Source of the DNA: Paenibacillus lycopersici
Lineage (GTDB): Bacteria > Bacillota > Bacilli > Paenibacillales > Paenibacillaceae
Direction: 5' to 3'
NCBI RefSeq assembly: GCF_010119935.1
Contig: NZ_CP048209.1
Location: forward strand, 1,222,001-1,286,000
Length of the DNA: 64,000 bases
This document shows, in pieces, positions 42,625 to 51,516 of the stretch; position 1 is the stretch's first letter; every line of letters begins with the position of its first letter. The notes beneath the pieces are model-generated. The model saw only the letters and a list, made by a program, of their open reading frames with translations, ran no database searches and was not told where the DNA came from. The position numbers and the translations under genes were made by a program.

Positions 42625-42927
42625 ATGGCATTCGGAGTGAAACGCGAGGAATTGGAACGCTGGAAGGCGCGCGCGGCGCGGGGCGAAATCGCCTTTCTGA
42701 CGCATTATTGGCACGAGCCGAGGTTCAAGGGCGTGAAGACCGTGACCAAGGTGGGCTGCGACGATCTGGACAAGCTGGCCGGCTGGTGCGCGGCGAACGG
42801 ACTGGATCCGAAGCACATCCACCGCAGGCAGCCGTTCCCGCACTATGATCTGATCGGCGGGAAGCAGAAGGAGGTCTTGATGCGCGAAGGGCTATGGGAA
42901 CAATTGGAGCGCTTTAAGCTGCTGTAG
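42625..42927 (+). CDS. Small conserved protein, YneQ-like
   Basis: The ATG at 42625 follows cgcaggaggaacgctt and gives 100 residues. The sequence (AFGVKREELERWKARAARG, IAFLTHYWHEPRFKGVKTVT, KVGCDDLDKLAGWCAANGLD, HIHRRQPFPHYDLIGGKQKE) resembles the Bacillus subtilis protein YneQ as I remember it. The function is unknown. Conserved His, Trp and Cys residues could bind a metal. It is cytoplasmic, monocistronic and followed by a hairpin (42941-42980) shared with the convergent glgC gene. Confidence 0.75.
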   Translation: MAFGVKREELERWKARAARGEIAFLTHYWHEPRFKGVKTVTKVGCDDLDKLAGWCAANGLDPKHIHRRQPFPHYDLIGGKQKEVLMREGLWEQLERFKLL

Positions 42928-42940
42928 GGGCAATGGAAAG

Positions 42941-42980
42941 AGCTGCGGCCAAGCGATGCAGATGCACCGCGGCCGCAGCT
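42941..42980. terminator. Terminator between the YneQ-like gene and glgC
   Basis: The arms agctgcggcc (42941-42950) and ggccgcagct (42971-42980) are perfect, with a 20-base loop that can fold further. It serves convergent genes on both sides. T-runs are poor. Confidence 0.6.
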
Positions 42981-43012
42981 TCGATCGATTCTTATGCGAT
43001 GCCGGGCTGCGA

Positions 43013-44242
43013 TCAAGCTTTCCCGAGCGCAATGCCTGCCGAGGCGGACGCGTCCCGATGGAGCATGGACAGCGGCATCCGGTCCGGCTTGACTTTGAAG
43101 CGCGGATGCGCCGCGACGCGTTCGCCAGGCGCGATAACGGTGATCTCGCCGTTCAAGCTGCCAACGACCGCGCCTTTGGCGATGACGGCGCCTTCGCCGA
43201 CAATGACGCGGGACAGCCTGGCATTCCGGCCGACGCGGACCCCCGGCATAAGAATGCTCTCCCGTATGTCGGCGCCCTTCTCGACGATAACGTCGGCGAA
43301 CACGACGCTTCGGTCCAGGCCGCCTTGAACGGAGCTGCTCGGATGCACATGGGAGCTGTACAGGGCCTTCCCCGCAGGCGAGCCGGCTTGTGCCGAAGCA
43401 TCCCGCTCGCGAGTAAGGATCGGCCATATTTCGCCGCTCCCGCCGGCCGTTTCGTCCAGCTCGCCGTCGATCAAGTCCATATGGGCCTCCCACAAGCTCT
43501 CGACCGTGCCGACATCCCGCCAATATCCCTCGAAAGGATGCGCGGACAGGGATGCGCCGTTCCTCAGCATGCCCGGAATGATGTCCTTGCCGAAATCATG
43601 GCTGGACGCCGGATTCCGGCAGTCCTCGATCAACGCCTCACGCAGCGCGGACCAATCGAACATGTAGATCCCCATGGAAGCCAGGTTGCTCTTCGGCATC
43701 GCCGGTTTTTCCTCGAAATCGACAATCATCCGCCGCTCATCCGCTAGCATGATGCCGAACCGGCTGGCATCGCGCCACGGCACGCGCTTGACCGCGATCG
43801 TTGCGGCCGCGCCCCCGGCGATATGATCCTGCAGCAATCGGCGGTAATCCATGCGGTAAATATGGTCGCCCGACAGAATGAGCACATGCTTCGGCGCCAG
43901 CCGGTCGATATAGCCGATATTTTGCATGATCGCATCGGCCGTTCCCAGGTAGCCGCGTTGTCCGTTGCCGCGTGAAGGCAGCAGCGTAATGCCTGCCGAC
44001 TGCCCGTTCATTTGCCAAGAAGAGCCGTCCCCGATGTGTGTGTGAAGCGAATCCGCCATGTATTGCGTCAACACCCCGATCCTCTCGATCCCGGAGTTGA
44101 TGCAGTTGCTGAGCGTGTAGTCGATAATCCGGCAGCTGCCGCCGAAGGGCACGGCCGGTTTCGCCATGGACGCCGTCAGCGGCGCCAGCCGGCGTCCTTC
44201 CCCGCCTGCCAGCAGCATTGCGACACAAGTATTCGAATTCAT
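43013..44242 (-). CDS. glgC: Glucose-1-phosphate adenylyltransferase
   Basis: The ATG at 44242 follows ggggaggaaacga on the minus strand and gives 409 residues. The nucleotidyltransferase signature [17 protein letters not shown], the metal-site region [32 protein letters not shown] and the left-handed beta-helix C-terminus ([20 protein letters not shown]) are present. It makes ADP-glucose for glycogen from glucose 1-phosphate and ATP. Here glgC stands without glgB, glgD, glgA or glgP, but an alpha-glucan-degrading GH13 gene lies upstream on the same strand. A cre-like site in its upstream region suggests carbon control. Confidence 0.92.
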   Translation of the reverse strand: MNSNTCVAMLLAGGEGRRLAPLTASMAKPAVPFGGSCRIIDYTLSNCINSGIERIGVLTQYMADSLHTHIGDGSSWQMNGQSAGITLLPSRGNGQRGYLGTADAIMQNIGYIDRLAPKHVLILSGDHIYRMDYRRLLQDHIAGGAAATIAVKRVPWRDASRFGIMLADERRMIVDFEEKPAMPKSNLASMGIYMFDWSALREALIEDCRNPASSHDFGKDIIPGMLRNGASLSAHPFEGYWRDVGTVESLWEAHMDLIDGELDETAGGSGEIWPILTRERDASAQAGSPAGKALYSSHVHPSSSVQGGLDRSVVFADVIVEKGADIRESILMPGVRVGRNARLSRVIVGEGAVIAKGAVVGSLNGEITVIAPGERVAAHPRFKVKPDRMPLSMLHRDASASAGIALGKA

Positions 44243-44274
44243 TTCGTTTCCTCCCCGAATCCGTCTGTATGAGG

Positions 44275-44302
44275 AATATACACGCGGCAAAATAGGATGA
44301 AA
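44275..44302 (-). promoter_or_regulatory. Putative glgC promoter
   Basis: On the minus strand TTTCAT (44297-44302) and TATATT (44275-44280) are 16 bp apart, about 33 bp before the ATG. The -10 is good and the -35 weak. Confidence 0.4.
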
Positions 44303-44829
44303 CGGCTAAAAAAAATGCCGTCACCCTGAAACAAACGGCGGGACAAACGATGCTTCAAGCGTCAATCGGACGGGTAAATACCCGCATTCGCCGCGGTTGA
44401 TGCATGACCGGGAAGGCCGTCCGGGGAAGCTGCAAACGCAAAGCGAAGCGATCCTTCCGCGCGAAAAAGGATGCGCTTACATTGCTCGCGGCGCCCAAGC
44501 CGTTCCGTACCCGATACAGCTCGGGAGCACGCCTGCTGCGGTAACGGCATAAGTAATGCGCCCAGTGTCATTATATGAGCAAGGCCCTGTATTATTAATC
44601 ATTTGTACGGCGCGATCGGCGAAAAGCTTTCGACAATGCCCGGCATTCGGAGGGACTAGCCGCCGGGAAGGCGTCCGCGAGGACTTGGATACCGATACAG
44701 CCGAAGGAGGTGTATCATTATTTTGAACTCGCGGTCAGGAACGTTCGCCATGCCGATCCGCGCATGTCTCCCGGCCGTCGCCGCCCTCTTCCCGGCCGCA
44801 CGCCGCCTTCCGCTAGTCGGCCGTTGAGC
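44303..44829. other. Gene-free region upstream of glgC
   Basis: Apart from the cre-like site at 44468-44481 I see no gene or strong hairpin. A short run taaaaaaaat with acggc/gccgt arms (about 44302-44325) could be a weak stem-loop. Confidence 0.4.
44468..44481 (-). promoter_or_regulatory. CcpA cre-like site upstream of glgC
   Basis: On the minus strand tgtaagcgcatcct matches the cre consensus TGWAARCGYTWNCW at all positions but one. It lies between the GH13 gene and glgC, about 230 bp before the glgC start, which is far for simple repression. Confidence 0.35.
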
Positions 44830-44879
44830 CTCCCGCCCGGTGCTTGCCTTACAGCTCCCGCCCGGTGCTTGCCTTACAG
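44830..44879. repeat. 25-bp tandem duplication spanning the end of the GH13 gene
   Basis: Two identical 25-bp units (44830-44854 and 44855-44879), plus the start of a third, repeat the last coding bases and TAA stop of the GH13 gene (minus strand). A second stop codon and tail copy therefore lie just downstream of the true stop. Recent slippage is the likely cause. Confidence 0.85.
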
Positions 44880-46619
44880 CTCCCGCCGCAAAATCCGGTA
44901 TCCGTACGGCTCCAGCTCCACCCGCTGAACCCCGTCCGAGACCGGCGCAGGTTCGCCCGTGAGGGCATCCCGCCAATCGTTCGTCTCCATCGGATGCTCC
45001 AGCACCGTCTGTTCCCCGGTCGGGTTCATCCAGACCGTGAAATGCTCCGCCTCGCCCAGGCGCTCGTAGACGATGCGCGCATCGCCGGATTCCGCGCGGA
45101 GGAAGCGGAAGCGGCCGCTGCGCAGCGCAGGACTCGCTTTGCGCAAGCCGATCAGCAGCTTGTAGAAGTCGAACAGCTCGCGGTCCTGCCGCTCCTCGTC
45201 CCAAACCATGCAGCCCCGGCACTCGGGGTCGTTCCCGCCCTGCATCCCGATTTCGTCGCCGTAGAATATGCACGGGGTTCCGATATACGTCAGCAGGAAG
45301 ACGACGGCCAGCTTCAGCTTCCGCTTGTCGCCGCCGGCCATCGTCAGTACCCTCGGCGTATCGTGGCTCGACAGCAGATTGAAGACGACCTCGTTCGTCG
45401 GCTGCGCATACCGCATCAGCAGGCCGTTGACCGCTTCGGCGAAAGCACGCCCGTCTTGGCCCTCGCCGGTGAAGAAGGCGAGCGTCTTGCCGGCGAACGG
45501 GTAGTTCATGACGGAATCGAACTGGTCGCCGAGCAGCCAGGGACCCGCGTCGTTCCATACTTCGCCGACGATGTACGCGTCCGGCTTGACGGCCTTGACG
45601 GTTTGGCGGAAGGAGCGCCAGAAATGGTGGTCGATCTCGTCCGCGACGTCGAGCCGCCAGCCGTCGATATCCGTCTCGCGAATCCAGTATTCGGCGACGT
45701 CCAGCAGGTACTGCTTCGTCTCGGGGTTCGCGGTGTTCAGCTTCGGCATCTGGCCGTTGAAGCCGAACGTATCGTAGGTGGCGATCCCGTCCTTCACCTC
45801 GGCCGGGAACGACCGCACGTGAAACCAGTTCGCGTACTTGGACTGCTCGCCGTGCTTCAGCACGTCCTGGAAAGGCAGGAACCGTTCGCTGGTGTGGTTG
45901 AACACGGCGTCCAGCACGACGCGGATGCCGCGGGCATGGCAGGCATCCACGAGCTGCTTCAGCGCATTCTTGTCGCCGAAATGCTCGTCGACGCGCCTAT
46001 AGTCGATCGTGTCGTATTTATGGCTCGACGGCGCCTGGAAGACGGGGGTCAAATAAATCGCCGTCGCGCCGAGTTCGGCGATATGATCCAAATGATCGAG
46101 AATGCCTTTCAAGTCGCCGCCGAAGCAGCTGTCCGCCGTCGGCGCTTCGCCCCATTCCAAGGCGCCTTCCGGGTTCAAAGCCGCGTCGCCGCTCGCGAAG
46201 CGGTCGGGCATGATTTGATAGAAAACGGCCGATTTCGCCCATTCCGGCGCGGCGAACAGATCGATTTCGTGGATGTAGGGGAAATCGAAATACCCTGCCG
46301 CCGGCTGCGGCCGGTCGACGCTGACGCCGTCTTCTGTCAAATAAACCGTTTCCTCTCCTTGCCGAAGGCGGAATATATACGCATACCGGCTGAACTTGGG
46401 CTTCACGGCGGCTTCCCAGTAATCGAAGAAGCGGTCCGCCGCGATTTTGGTCAGGGGGCGCTCTTCGTTGAAGCGGTCCCAATCGTACTTGTCGCCGGCG
46501 ATGACCGTAACCTCTTCCACGTCGTCCCTTTTTGTCCGCACGCGCAGGTGGATCGTCTGCATGTCGTATGCATACGCCCAGACGCTGCGCGTGGAATGGC
46601 GGAAGCATTCCTGAAACAT
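44874..46619 (-). CDS. GH13 cyclomaltodextrinase/neopullulanase-type enzyme
   Basis: The start at 46619 is chosen because aaggag lies 9 bases upstream. It gives 581 residues, the usual length for GH13 subfamily 20. An N-terminal starch-binding domain (VWAYAYDMQTIHLRVRTKRD) precedes the barrel. Catalytic motifs are the nucleophile aspartate in DGWRLDVADEI, the acid glutamate in YIVGEVWNDAG and the aspartate in LLSSHDTPRVL. There is no signal peptide, so it is cytoplasmic and hydrolyses imported cyclodextrins, maltodextrins or pullulan fragments. It lies upstream of glgC on the same strand with a 631-bp gap, so glucan breakdown and synthesis genes are neighbours. Confidence 0.92.
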   Translation of the reverse strand: MFQECFRHSTRSVWAYAYDMQTIHLRVRTKRDDVEEVTVIAGDKYDWDRFNEERPLTKIAADRFFDYWEAAVKPKFSRYAYIFRLRQGEETVYLTEDGVSVDRPQPAAGYFDFPYIHEIDLFAAPEWAKSAVFYQIMPDRFASGDAALNPEGALEWGEAPTADSCFGGDLKGILDHLDHIAELGATAIYLTPVFQAPSSHKYDTIDYRRVDEHFGDKNALKQLVDACHARGIRVVLDAVFNHTSERFLPFQDVLKHGEQSKYANWFHVRSFPAEVKDGIATYDTFGFNGQMPKLNTANPETKQYLLDVAEYWIRETDIDGWRLDVADEIDHHFWRSFRQTVKAVKPDAYIVGEVWNDAGPWLLGDQFDSVMNYPFAGKTLAFFTGEGQDGRAFAEAVNGLLMRYAQPTNEVVFNLLSSHDTPRVLTMAGGDKRKLKLAVVFLLTYIGTPCIFYGDEIGMQGGNDPECRGCMVWDEERQDRELFDFYKLLIGLRKASPALRSGRFRFLRAESGDARIVYERLGEAEHFTVWMNPTGEQTVLEHPMETNDWRDALTGEPAPVSDGVQRVELEPYGYRILRREL

Positions 46620-46840
46620 AGGCTTCATCTCCTTGGCGAGTCGATCGTATTTGGCGAATAACGCTTGGAAGGCATGGCTTGTTCCGCATGCCTGGCTGTC
46701 GCCTATTTCCCCTATACACCCGCGTTCGGCGCCGTGAATCGCGGCCGGGGCTTGTTTCAACCCCCGGCCGCTCGGGTAAAACCAGACTAGCCTCGCCTGG
46801 CCCGGGGCTAATCCATTTGACACAAACGGAGGGATTTACA

Positions 46841-47176
46841 ATGCAAAGCATGAAACCGAGCGTTCAAATCGTACCGACGGCAATGGATGCGCTGCACGCC
46901 GTTCAGGAGCTGAACAGGCGCGGCTATAGGCAGGAGAACATTTATGTGCTGGCGCATGACAGCAAGCAGACGAAGTCGTTGTCCGAATCGGCGGCCGCCA
47001 ATGAAATCGGCATGAAGGAAGAGGGCATGTTCAATGCCATGGCGAATGTGTTCAAATCGCGGGGCGACGAAATCCGCTCCAAACTGACCTCCATCGGCTT
47101 GTCCGATATGGAGGCGGAACGTTACGAAGAAGAGCTGGATCGCGGCCGCGTGCTCGTAATCACGAACGTCCATTAA
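46841..47176 (+). CDS. General stress protein 17M-like (YflT domain)
   Basis: The ATG at 46841 follows cggagggattt and gives 111 residues. The pattern VQIVPTAMDALHAVQELNRR, GYRQENIYVLAHDSK and the acidic helical C-terminus (LGLSDMEAERYEEEL-like) match the YflT/GSP17M family of Bacillus, which is induced by general stress and has unknown biochemical function. It is divergent from the GH13 gene. Downstream lie short repeats and hairpins. Confidence 0.85.
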   Translation: MQSMKPSVQIVPTAMDALHAVQELNRRGYRQENIYVLAHDSKQTKSLSESAAANEIGMKEEGMFNAMANVFKSRGDEIRSKLTSIGLSDMEAERYEEELDRGRVLVITNVH

Positions 47177-47345
47177 GCGAAGCGAACGGGACGAGCGGAT
47201 GGAACGGAAAGCAATGCATATGGAACGCAATGGAATGAAACGGAAAGCAATGCATGGAACGGATGTATTTGAGCGAGAAGTATTGGAATGGAAGCGAATG
47301 AAGGCAAGCGCAGAACGGCGTTCCTTCACAGGCAAGAATAATTAC

Positions 47346-47388
47346 CGCGAACAGGCCGCCGTCCTCCGGGACGGGCGGCCTGTTCGCG
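47346..47388. terminator. Hairpin downstream of the stress protein gene
   Basis: The arms cgcgaacaggccgcc and ggcggcctgttcgcg, with an inner gtcc/ggac pair, form a long GC-rich stem without a T-run. The 47177-47345 stretch before it has the phrase acggaaagcaatgcat twice and no supported gene. Confidence 0.6.
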
Positions 47389-47420
47389 CGTGAAGACGCA
47401 GTCCGAGCGAAGCGCTGCCG

Positions 47421-47520
47421 CGCAAGCCGCAAAGTTCCCGCGCAAGCCGAAAAGTGCCGGGCAAGCCAAAAAGTTCCCACGCAAACCGCATAATTCCCGC
47501 GCAAGCCAAAAAGTGCCGGG
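47421..47520. repeat. 20-bp tandem repeat, five units
   Basis: Five consecutive 20-bp units (47421, 47441, 47461, 47481 and 47501) follow gcaagcc-aaaagt-cccg variants such as cgcaagccgcaaagttcccg. There is no spacer between units, so it is not a CRISPR array. The last unit runs into the next hairpin. Confidence 0.85.
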
Positions 47521-47551
47521 CACCGGGGCTCCCCGCTGCTCGGCACTTTCT
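47508..47551. terminator. Terminator of the SDR gene
   Basis: The stem aaagtgccggg.../...ctcggcacttt, with an inner gggg/cccc pairing, is followed on the minus side by an A/T-containing tract. It ends the leftward SDR gene. Confidence 0.6.
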
Positions 47552-47591
47552 TAGGCAAGGCTATGATACAGGCTTGTCCGCTGTTCTTCCG

Positions 47592-48395
47592 CTATCCGTG
47601 CAGCAGCGATTCCGCCCCGTCGATGAAGATCGGGGTGCCGGTAATATGGCTGGACGCGTCTGAGGCGAGAAACAGGACGAGATCGCCGACTTGCGAGGCG
47701 CGGCCGGGGCCGTTCTCCAGCGGCTGATCGCCTTCCGGGTACTCGACCGGAATTTGGATCTCCTCCAGCTCCGGCGCCGGATGCGTATTTTGCCCGATAT
47801 GCGTCTTGATGGCGCCGGGGCAGACGGCGTTCACGCGAATGCCGTACTGGGCCAGCTCCAGGGCGGCCATCTGCATGAACGCGACCTGGCCCGCCTTCGA
47901 GGTGCTGTAAGCGCTCATCCCGAAATTCGAGAACACCCGGTTGCCGTTGATGGAGCTGGTGATGACGATGCTGCCGCCGTTCTTCTTCAGGAACGGGACG
48001 GCGTATTTCACGGTCAGGAACGTTCCCTTCAAGTTAATATCGAGCGTCGTGCTCCATTCTTCGGGCGCCATCGTTTCGATCGGCGCCAGCACGCCGTTGA
48101 TGCCGGCATTGGCGAAGACGATATCGAGCCGTTCCCATTTGCCGGCGGCTTCCTTGACCGCGCTTTCGATATCCGCCGGCTTCGCGATGTCCGCTTCGAC
48201 GGCGATCGCTTCGCCGCCGGCATCGGCGATCCGCTTGCGGAGGTCCTCGACCCGGTCGGCCTTCAAGTCCACGAGCGCGACGCGCGCGCCTTCTTCCGCC
48301 AGCCGCAGCGCCGCGGCCCGGCCGATGCCGGAGCCTGCGCCGGTGATGACGGCGACCTTGCCGCCGACAATGCCTTTCCCATTCGTTTCGCGCAT
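47592..48395 (-). CDS. Short-chain dehydrogenase/reductase
   Basis: The ATG at 48395 is preceded by gaaggaggcttatac, giving 267 residues. Classical SDR motifs are present: the NAD(P) loop TGAGSGIGRAAALRL, NAGINGVLAP, the catalytic serine in IVITSSINGNR and YSTSKAGQVAF with the Tyr-Lys pair. The end PIFIDGAESLLHG is family-typical. The acidic residue after the second strand (ALVDLKADRV) suggests NAD preference. The substrate is unknown. The AraC regulator gene upstream on the same strand may belong with it or with the divergent PhyH gene. Confidence 0.9.
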   Translation of the reverse strand: MRETNGKGIVGGKVAVITGAGSGIGRAAALRLAEEGARVALVDLKADRVEDLRKRIADAGGEAIAVEADIAKPADIESAVKEAAGKWERLDIVFANAGINGVLAPIETMAPEEWSTTLDINLKGTFLTVKYAVPFLKKNGGSIVITSSINGNRVFSNFGMSAYSTSKAGQVAFMQMAALELAQYGIRVNAVCPGAIKTHIGQNTHPAPELEEIQIPVEYPEGDQPLENGPGRASQVGDLVLFLASDASSHITGTPIFIDGAESLLHG

Positions 48396-48541
48396 GTATA
48401 AGCCTCCTTCGATTGCATGTCCGGTTATTCGTTCCATGCGGGCAGGGATCTGTTGCTCATCCTCTTCTACCCGTTCTTTCCCGAAAATAACCAAATATAC
48501 CTGGCGAGGGAGATGTTCCGCCGGCTGCGCGAATAAGCGCT

Positions 48542-49294
48542 TCAGCGCGTTTTGCGGTATTGCAGCGGCGTGACTCCGAAAGCCCGCTTGAACAGCTCGA
48601 TGAACTGCGACGTCGTCGAGAAGCCGCAGTCGACGCCTACCGCGCTGACCGGCTGTGCCGTATGAAGCAGTTGATCCTTGGCCGCCTCCAGCCGTTTGCG
48701 CAGCAGGTATTGGCCGGGAGGAAGGCCGGTCTGCTCCTTGAACAGATGGCGAAAATGATCCTCGCTGTACCCCGACAGCTCCGCAAGCGTGCGCAGCTCG
48801 ACGGGCTGCGTGAAGTTCTCGTCCAGGTACCGCCTGGCGTAGAAAAGCCGCTCCGGCCGATGGTCGTCCGCAGAGCCGTCAGCCTCGGACCGTCGTCCCA
48901 GCAGCAGGACGATCTCGTTCAGCAGCAAATTCGCCCGTGCCGCGTAATGGGCTTTCTGGGCGAGCAGCTCCTCCTTCATCGTCAGGATTAGCGACAGAAT
49001 CGTCCGCTCGTCCGTGTCGGCGACGAGGCCGTTTTGCAGCGCCACCGGAAAATCATCGTAGCGGAAGCCGAAGAACACGACCTCCGTCTCTTCGTCATGC
49101 CGCTCGTCGTGCATATAGTTGGGCCGGGTCATCGTCATCGTGCCGGGTCCGTACCGGAGCGTATGCCCGCCGAGAGTCATCGTGCCGCTCCCCGATACGT
49201 AGTATACGAGCTCGTAACAGGTATGCTTGTGAAAATCCACGTAGGTGCCCGGTTGATGGGATCTATATAAGAAGAATTCCAGTTTTCCGTTCAC
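48542..49294 (-). CDS. AraC-family regulator with cupin sensor domain
   Basis: The GTG at 49294 is best placed after aaagggtgat (an upstream GTG at 49306 lies inside that site), giving 250 residues. The N-terminal cupin contains FHKHTCYELVYYVSGSGTMT. The two helix-turn-helix motifs are LRTLAELSGYSEDHFRHLFK and VGVDCGFSTTSQFIELFKRA. Such one-component regulators bind a sugar or related ligand in the cupin and activate a divergent or adjacent operon. It diverges from the PhyH-type dioxygenase gene across 121 bp, which is a likely target. Confidence 0.9.
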   Translation of the reverse strand: MNGKLEFFLYRSHQPGTYVDFHKHTCYELVYYVSGSGTMTLGGHTLRYGPGTMTMTRPNYMHDERHDEETEVVFFGFRYDDFPVALQNGLVADTDERTILSLILTMKEELLAQKAHYAARANLLLNEIVLLLGRRSEADGSADDHRPERLFYARRYLDENFTQPVELRTLAELSGYSEDHFRHLFKEQTGLPPGQYLLRKRLEAAKDQLLHTAQPVSAVGVDCGFSTTSQFIELFKRAFGVTPLQYRKTR

Positions 49295-49415
49295 GGCAGC
49301 TATCACCCTTTCGCCGAATGCTGATATTTTATCACCAGTCTATTATAGCGGCGCGATCTTGTCACCTCTATGATGAAAGGGTAGGATAAATCATTGCGCA
49401 CGGGAGTGATCGACG

Positions 49416-50276
49416 TTGACGAACGGTGTTGAGCAAGGCTTGACCGAGAAGGAAGTGAACCGATATTGGGAAGACGGCTTCCTCGTATTCGACGATATTT
49501 TGACCGCCGAGGAAGTAGAGGAGCTTCGCGCCGCCTGCGAGCAGCCGCAGATTACGGGGCTTCGCTCGCAGAAGGATTACGAGACGAAGACGGTGCATTC
49601 GCTTGGCATAACGGCGCTTCATCCGGCGTTTCTGAAGCTCGCGAAGCATCCGGCGATCGTAGCCAAGCTGAAGCCGCTGCTCGGCGAGGATATCGAGCTG
49701 CAGCATTCCAAGCTGGCCACGAAGCCGCCGACGAAGGGCGTAGGCATCTTCGCCTGGCATCAGGATTATGCCTTCTACCCGCATACGAACACCGACATGC
49801 TGTCGGTCATGGTCATGCTGGACGATGCGACGCCGGAGAACGGCTGCATGCAGATGGTGAAGGGCAGCCACAAGCTGGGTACGCTGAATCATCAGGTCGG
49901 CGGACGGTTCGTGGCGGAATGCCAGGAGAGCCGGTATTGGGAGCAGCCGGCGAATCCGGACGATATCGTCTACATCACGCCGAAGACCGGCGGCATCAGC
50001 ATCCACCATACGCTGACGCTGCACGGTTCGGACGCGAACGCGTCTGGCAAGCCGCGCCGAGGCATCGTCTTCTCGTACCGGGCGGGCGATGCGCACCAGC
50101 TGGCCGATACGCTGTTCGACGACACGGGCTTAATCATCAGCGGCAGCCGCAAGGGCGTTGTCCGCTGCAACGTCGGCACCGTGACGCTCCCCTACCGCGG
50201 AGGCGGCATGCCGTACGGATCGGCTTGGAACCAGGTCGGGAGCTTCGCGGCGGAGCGGAACGCGGCGCAGGAATAG
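49416..50276 (+). CDS. Phytanoyl-CoA dioxygenase (PhyH) family oxygenase
   Basis: The TTG at 49416 follows cgggagtgat and gives 286 residues. The facial triad for Fe(II) is visible as H115 and D117 in FAWHQDYAFYP and H203 in TLTLHGSD. The 2-oxoglutarate-binding arginine is probably in KPRRGIVFSYR. Bacterial PhyH-like enzymes hydroxylate diverse small molecules, so the substrate cannot be predicted. Context: a divergent AraC regulator and a convergent sugar isomerase-like gene suggest a small catabolic cluster. A shared terminator follows. Confidence 0.87.
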   Translation: MTNGVEQGLTEKEVNRYWEDGFLVFDDILTAEEVEELRAACEQPQITGLRSQKDYETKTVHSLGITALHPAFLKLAKHPAIVAKLKPLLGEDIELQHSKLATKPPTKGVGIFAWHQDYAFYPHTNTDMLSVMVMLDDATPENGCMQMVKGSHKLGTLNHQVGGRFVAECQESRYWEQPANPDDIVYITPKTGGISIHHTLTLHGSDANASGKPRRGIVFSYRAGDAHQLADTLFDDTGLIISGSRKGVVRCNVGTVTLPYRGGGMPYGSAWNQVGSFAAERNAAQE

Positions 50277-50332
50277 CGTAGGCGGGTCCGGATGCGGATG
50301 CGTATGCGGGTCCTGCACATATGAACGGCAAA

Positions 50333-50374
50333 CGCCCCGGTTCATCGCCTGATCAGGCAGGATGAACCGGGGCG
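50333..50374. terminator. Bidirectional terminator
   Basis: The arms cgccccggttcatc (50333-50346) and gatgaaccggggcg (50361-50374) are perfect, with an inner gcctgatcaggc palindrome. It lies between the PhyH gene and the convergent TIM-barrel gene. Confidence 0.8.
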
Positions 50375-50404
50375 CTGCGCATTCGCGGCATAACGGGATC
50401 GGGA

Positions 50405-51229
50405 CTAGTTCAACTCCGCTTGCACCGACCGCACGTAGGCCGCGGCAAGCTTATAATCTTCGGCCGTATGCAGATGCTCCAGCATGAACGGAACGTTCTT
50501 GTCCAGCTTGCCCATCTCCGTCAGCAAGGTCCGGTAGTCCAGGCCGCCAAGGCCCGGACGGCGTTCGCTTAAGTGAACGGTCAGCTCGTCGGCCAATGCG
50601 ATGTCCTTGGCGTGAACGCCTTTGATGTACGGGCCGAGCTTCGCGAAGCAATCGCGGATGAGGTCGCCGTTGTAGTAATAGTCCCGCGGGCTGGCGATCA
50701 TATTGACGGGGTCGAGATGAACCGCGAAGCCCGGCCGCCCGATGGCCCGGACGAGCCGGAGATAGCTGTCCGCGGTGTCCGGGAATACCCAAGGCATCGT
50801 CTCGAGCGTATAGCAGGCGGTCTTCGGCCGTACGGCGTCGATGATTTCGCGCACCGTATCGACGATGAGCGCGAAGGTGTCCTCCGACAGGTTGGACGGA
50901 TGCGGCCCGTCCCATTTCTCGCCGCGCGAGCCCGCGATGTTAACGCAGCAGAGCGCGCCGATCTCGTCGGCCAGCGCGAGCCGCTGCTGGCAATAGCGGA
51001 TGGCGCTTCGGCGCGTCTCGTCGTCCGTGCTGATCGGGTTGCTCCATGCGCCGACTTCCGCAATGATCAGGTCGGCTTCCTCGGCCGCCTTGCGGTAAGC
51101 GGCGATTTCAACGGCCTGCTCCAATTTCAAATCCGGGCAGTAAGCCGCGGCATAGCCTTCGCTGCGATGGGCGGCGACCCATTCCTGCGGGTCGGCCGTC
51201 TTCGCCATAATCGGTCCGCCAAGCCTCAT
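50405..51229 (-). CDS. Sugar phosphate isomerase/epimerase family TIM-barrel protein
   Basis: The start at 51229 is chosen because ggagg lies 8 bases upstream, giving 274 residues. The AP-endonuclease-2-like TIM barrel has metal-site segments CYTLETMPWVFPDT, VHLDPVNMIAS, IKGVHAKDIAL and FMLEHLHTAEDYKLAAAYV. The E, D, H and E residues typical of xylose-isomerase-like enzymes are all in place. Members act as sugar or inosose isomerases, epimerases or dehydratases. The substrate is unknown. It is convergent with the PhyH gene. Confidence 0.87.
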   Translation of the reverse strand: MRLGGPIMAKTADPQEWVAAHRSEGYAAAYCPDLKLEQAVEIAAYRKAAEEADLIIAEVGAWSNPISTDDETRRSAIRYCQQRLALADEIGALCCVNIAGSRGEKWDGPHPSNLSEDTFALIVDTVREIIDAVRPKTACYTLETMPWVFPDTADSYLRLVRAIGRPGFAVHLDPVNMIASPRDYYYNGDLIRDCFAKLGPYIKGVHAKDIALADELTVHLSERRPGLGGLDYRTLLTEMGKLDKNVPFMLEHLHTAEDYKLAAAYVRSVQAELN

Positions 51230-51331
51230 GTCCTCATCCTCCGTTTCATTGTCCAATCATCCCTATCCCTTTGATTGAACCAGAAAAACGAAGCTTCGTA
51301 CAGGGTGAAGTTTGTACGCCCCGCGATGCAT

Positions 51332-51458
51332 CCGAACGCTGCAAAACGCCTGAACGCAGCGATGCGCCCGAACGCGTAATACGCCCGAACGCGGCAATAC
51401 GCCCCCGAACGCGGCAATACGCCCCCGAACGCGCAATACGCCCGAACGCGGCAAACGG
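51332..51458. repeat. Short tandem repeat, 17-20 bp, about seven units
   Basis: Units of the form cgaacgcggcaatacgcccc vary in length by deletion of one to three bases. The two central ones are identical 20-mers. They fill the gap between the TIM-barrel gene start and the terminator of the Old Yellow Enzyme gene. Chance reading frames through them encode only Arg/Ser/Ala-rich repeats. Confidence 0.8.
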
Positions 51459-51489
51459 CCGTTCCCGCACCGAAGCGGGAACGGCCGTT
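51454..51489. terminator. Terminator of the Old Yellow Enzyme gene
   Basis: Perfect 15-bp arms aacggccgttcccgc (51454-51468) and its complement (51475-51489) flank a 6-base loop. The outer 9 bases form a palindrome themselves. Confidence 0.8.
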
Positions 51490-51516
51490 ATGCCGTGTCT
51501 TATGCCATTGTTGGCG

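Noticed and set aside
44844-46661. Plus-strand frame of 605 codons over the GH13 gene
   Set aside because: The minus strand encodes all GH13 catalytic motifs. The plus frame shows none.
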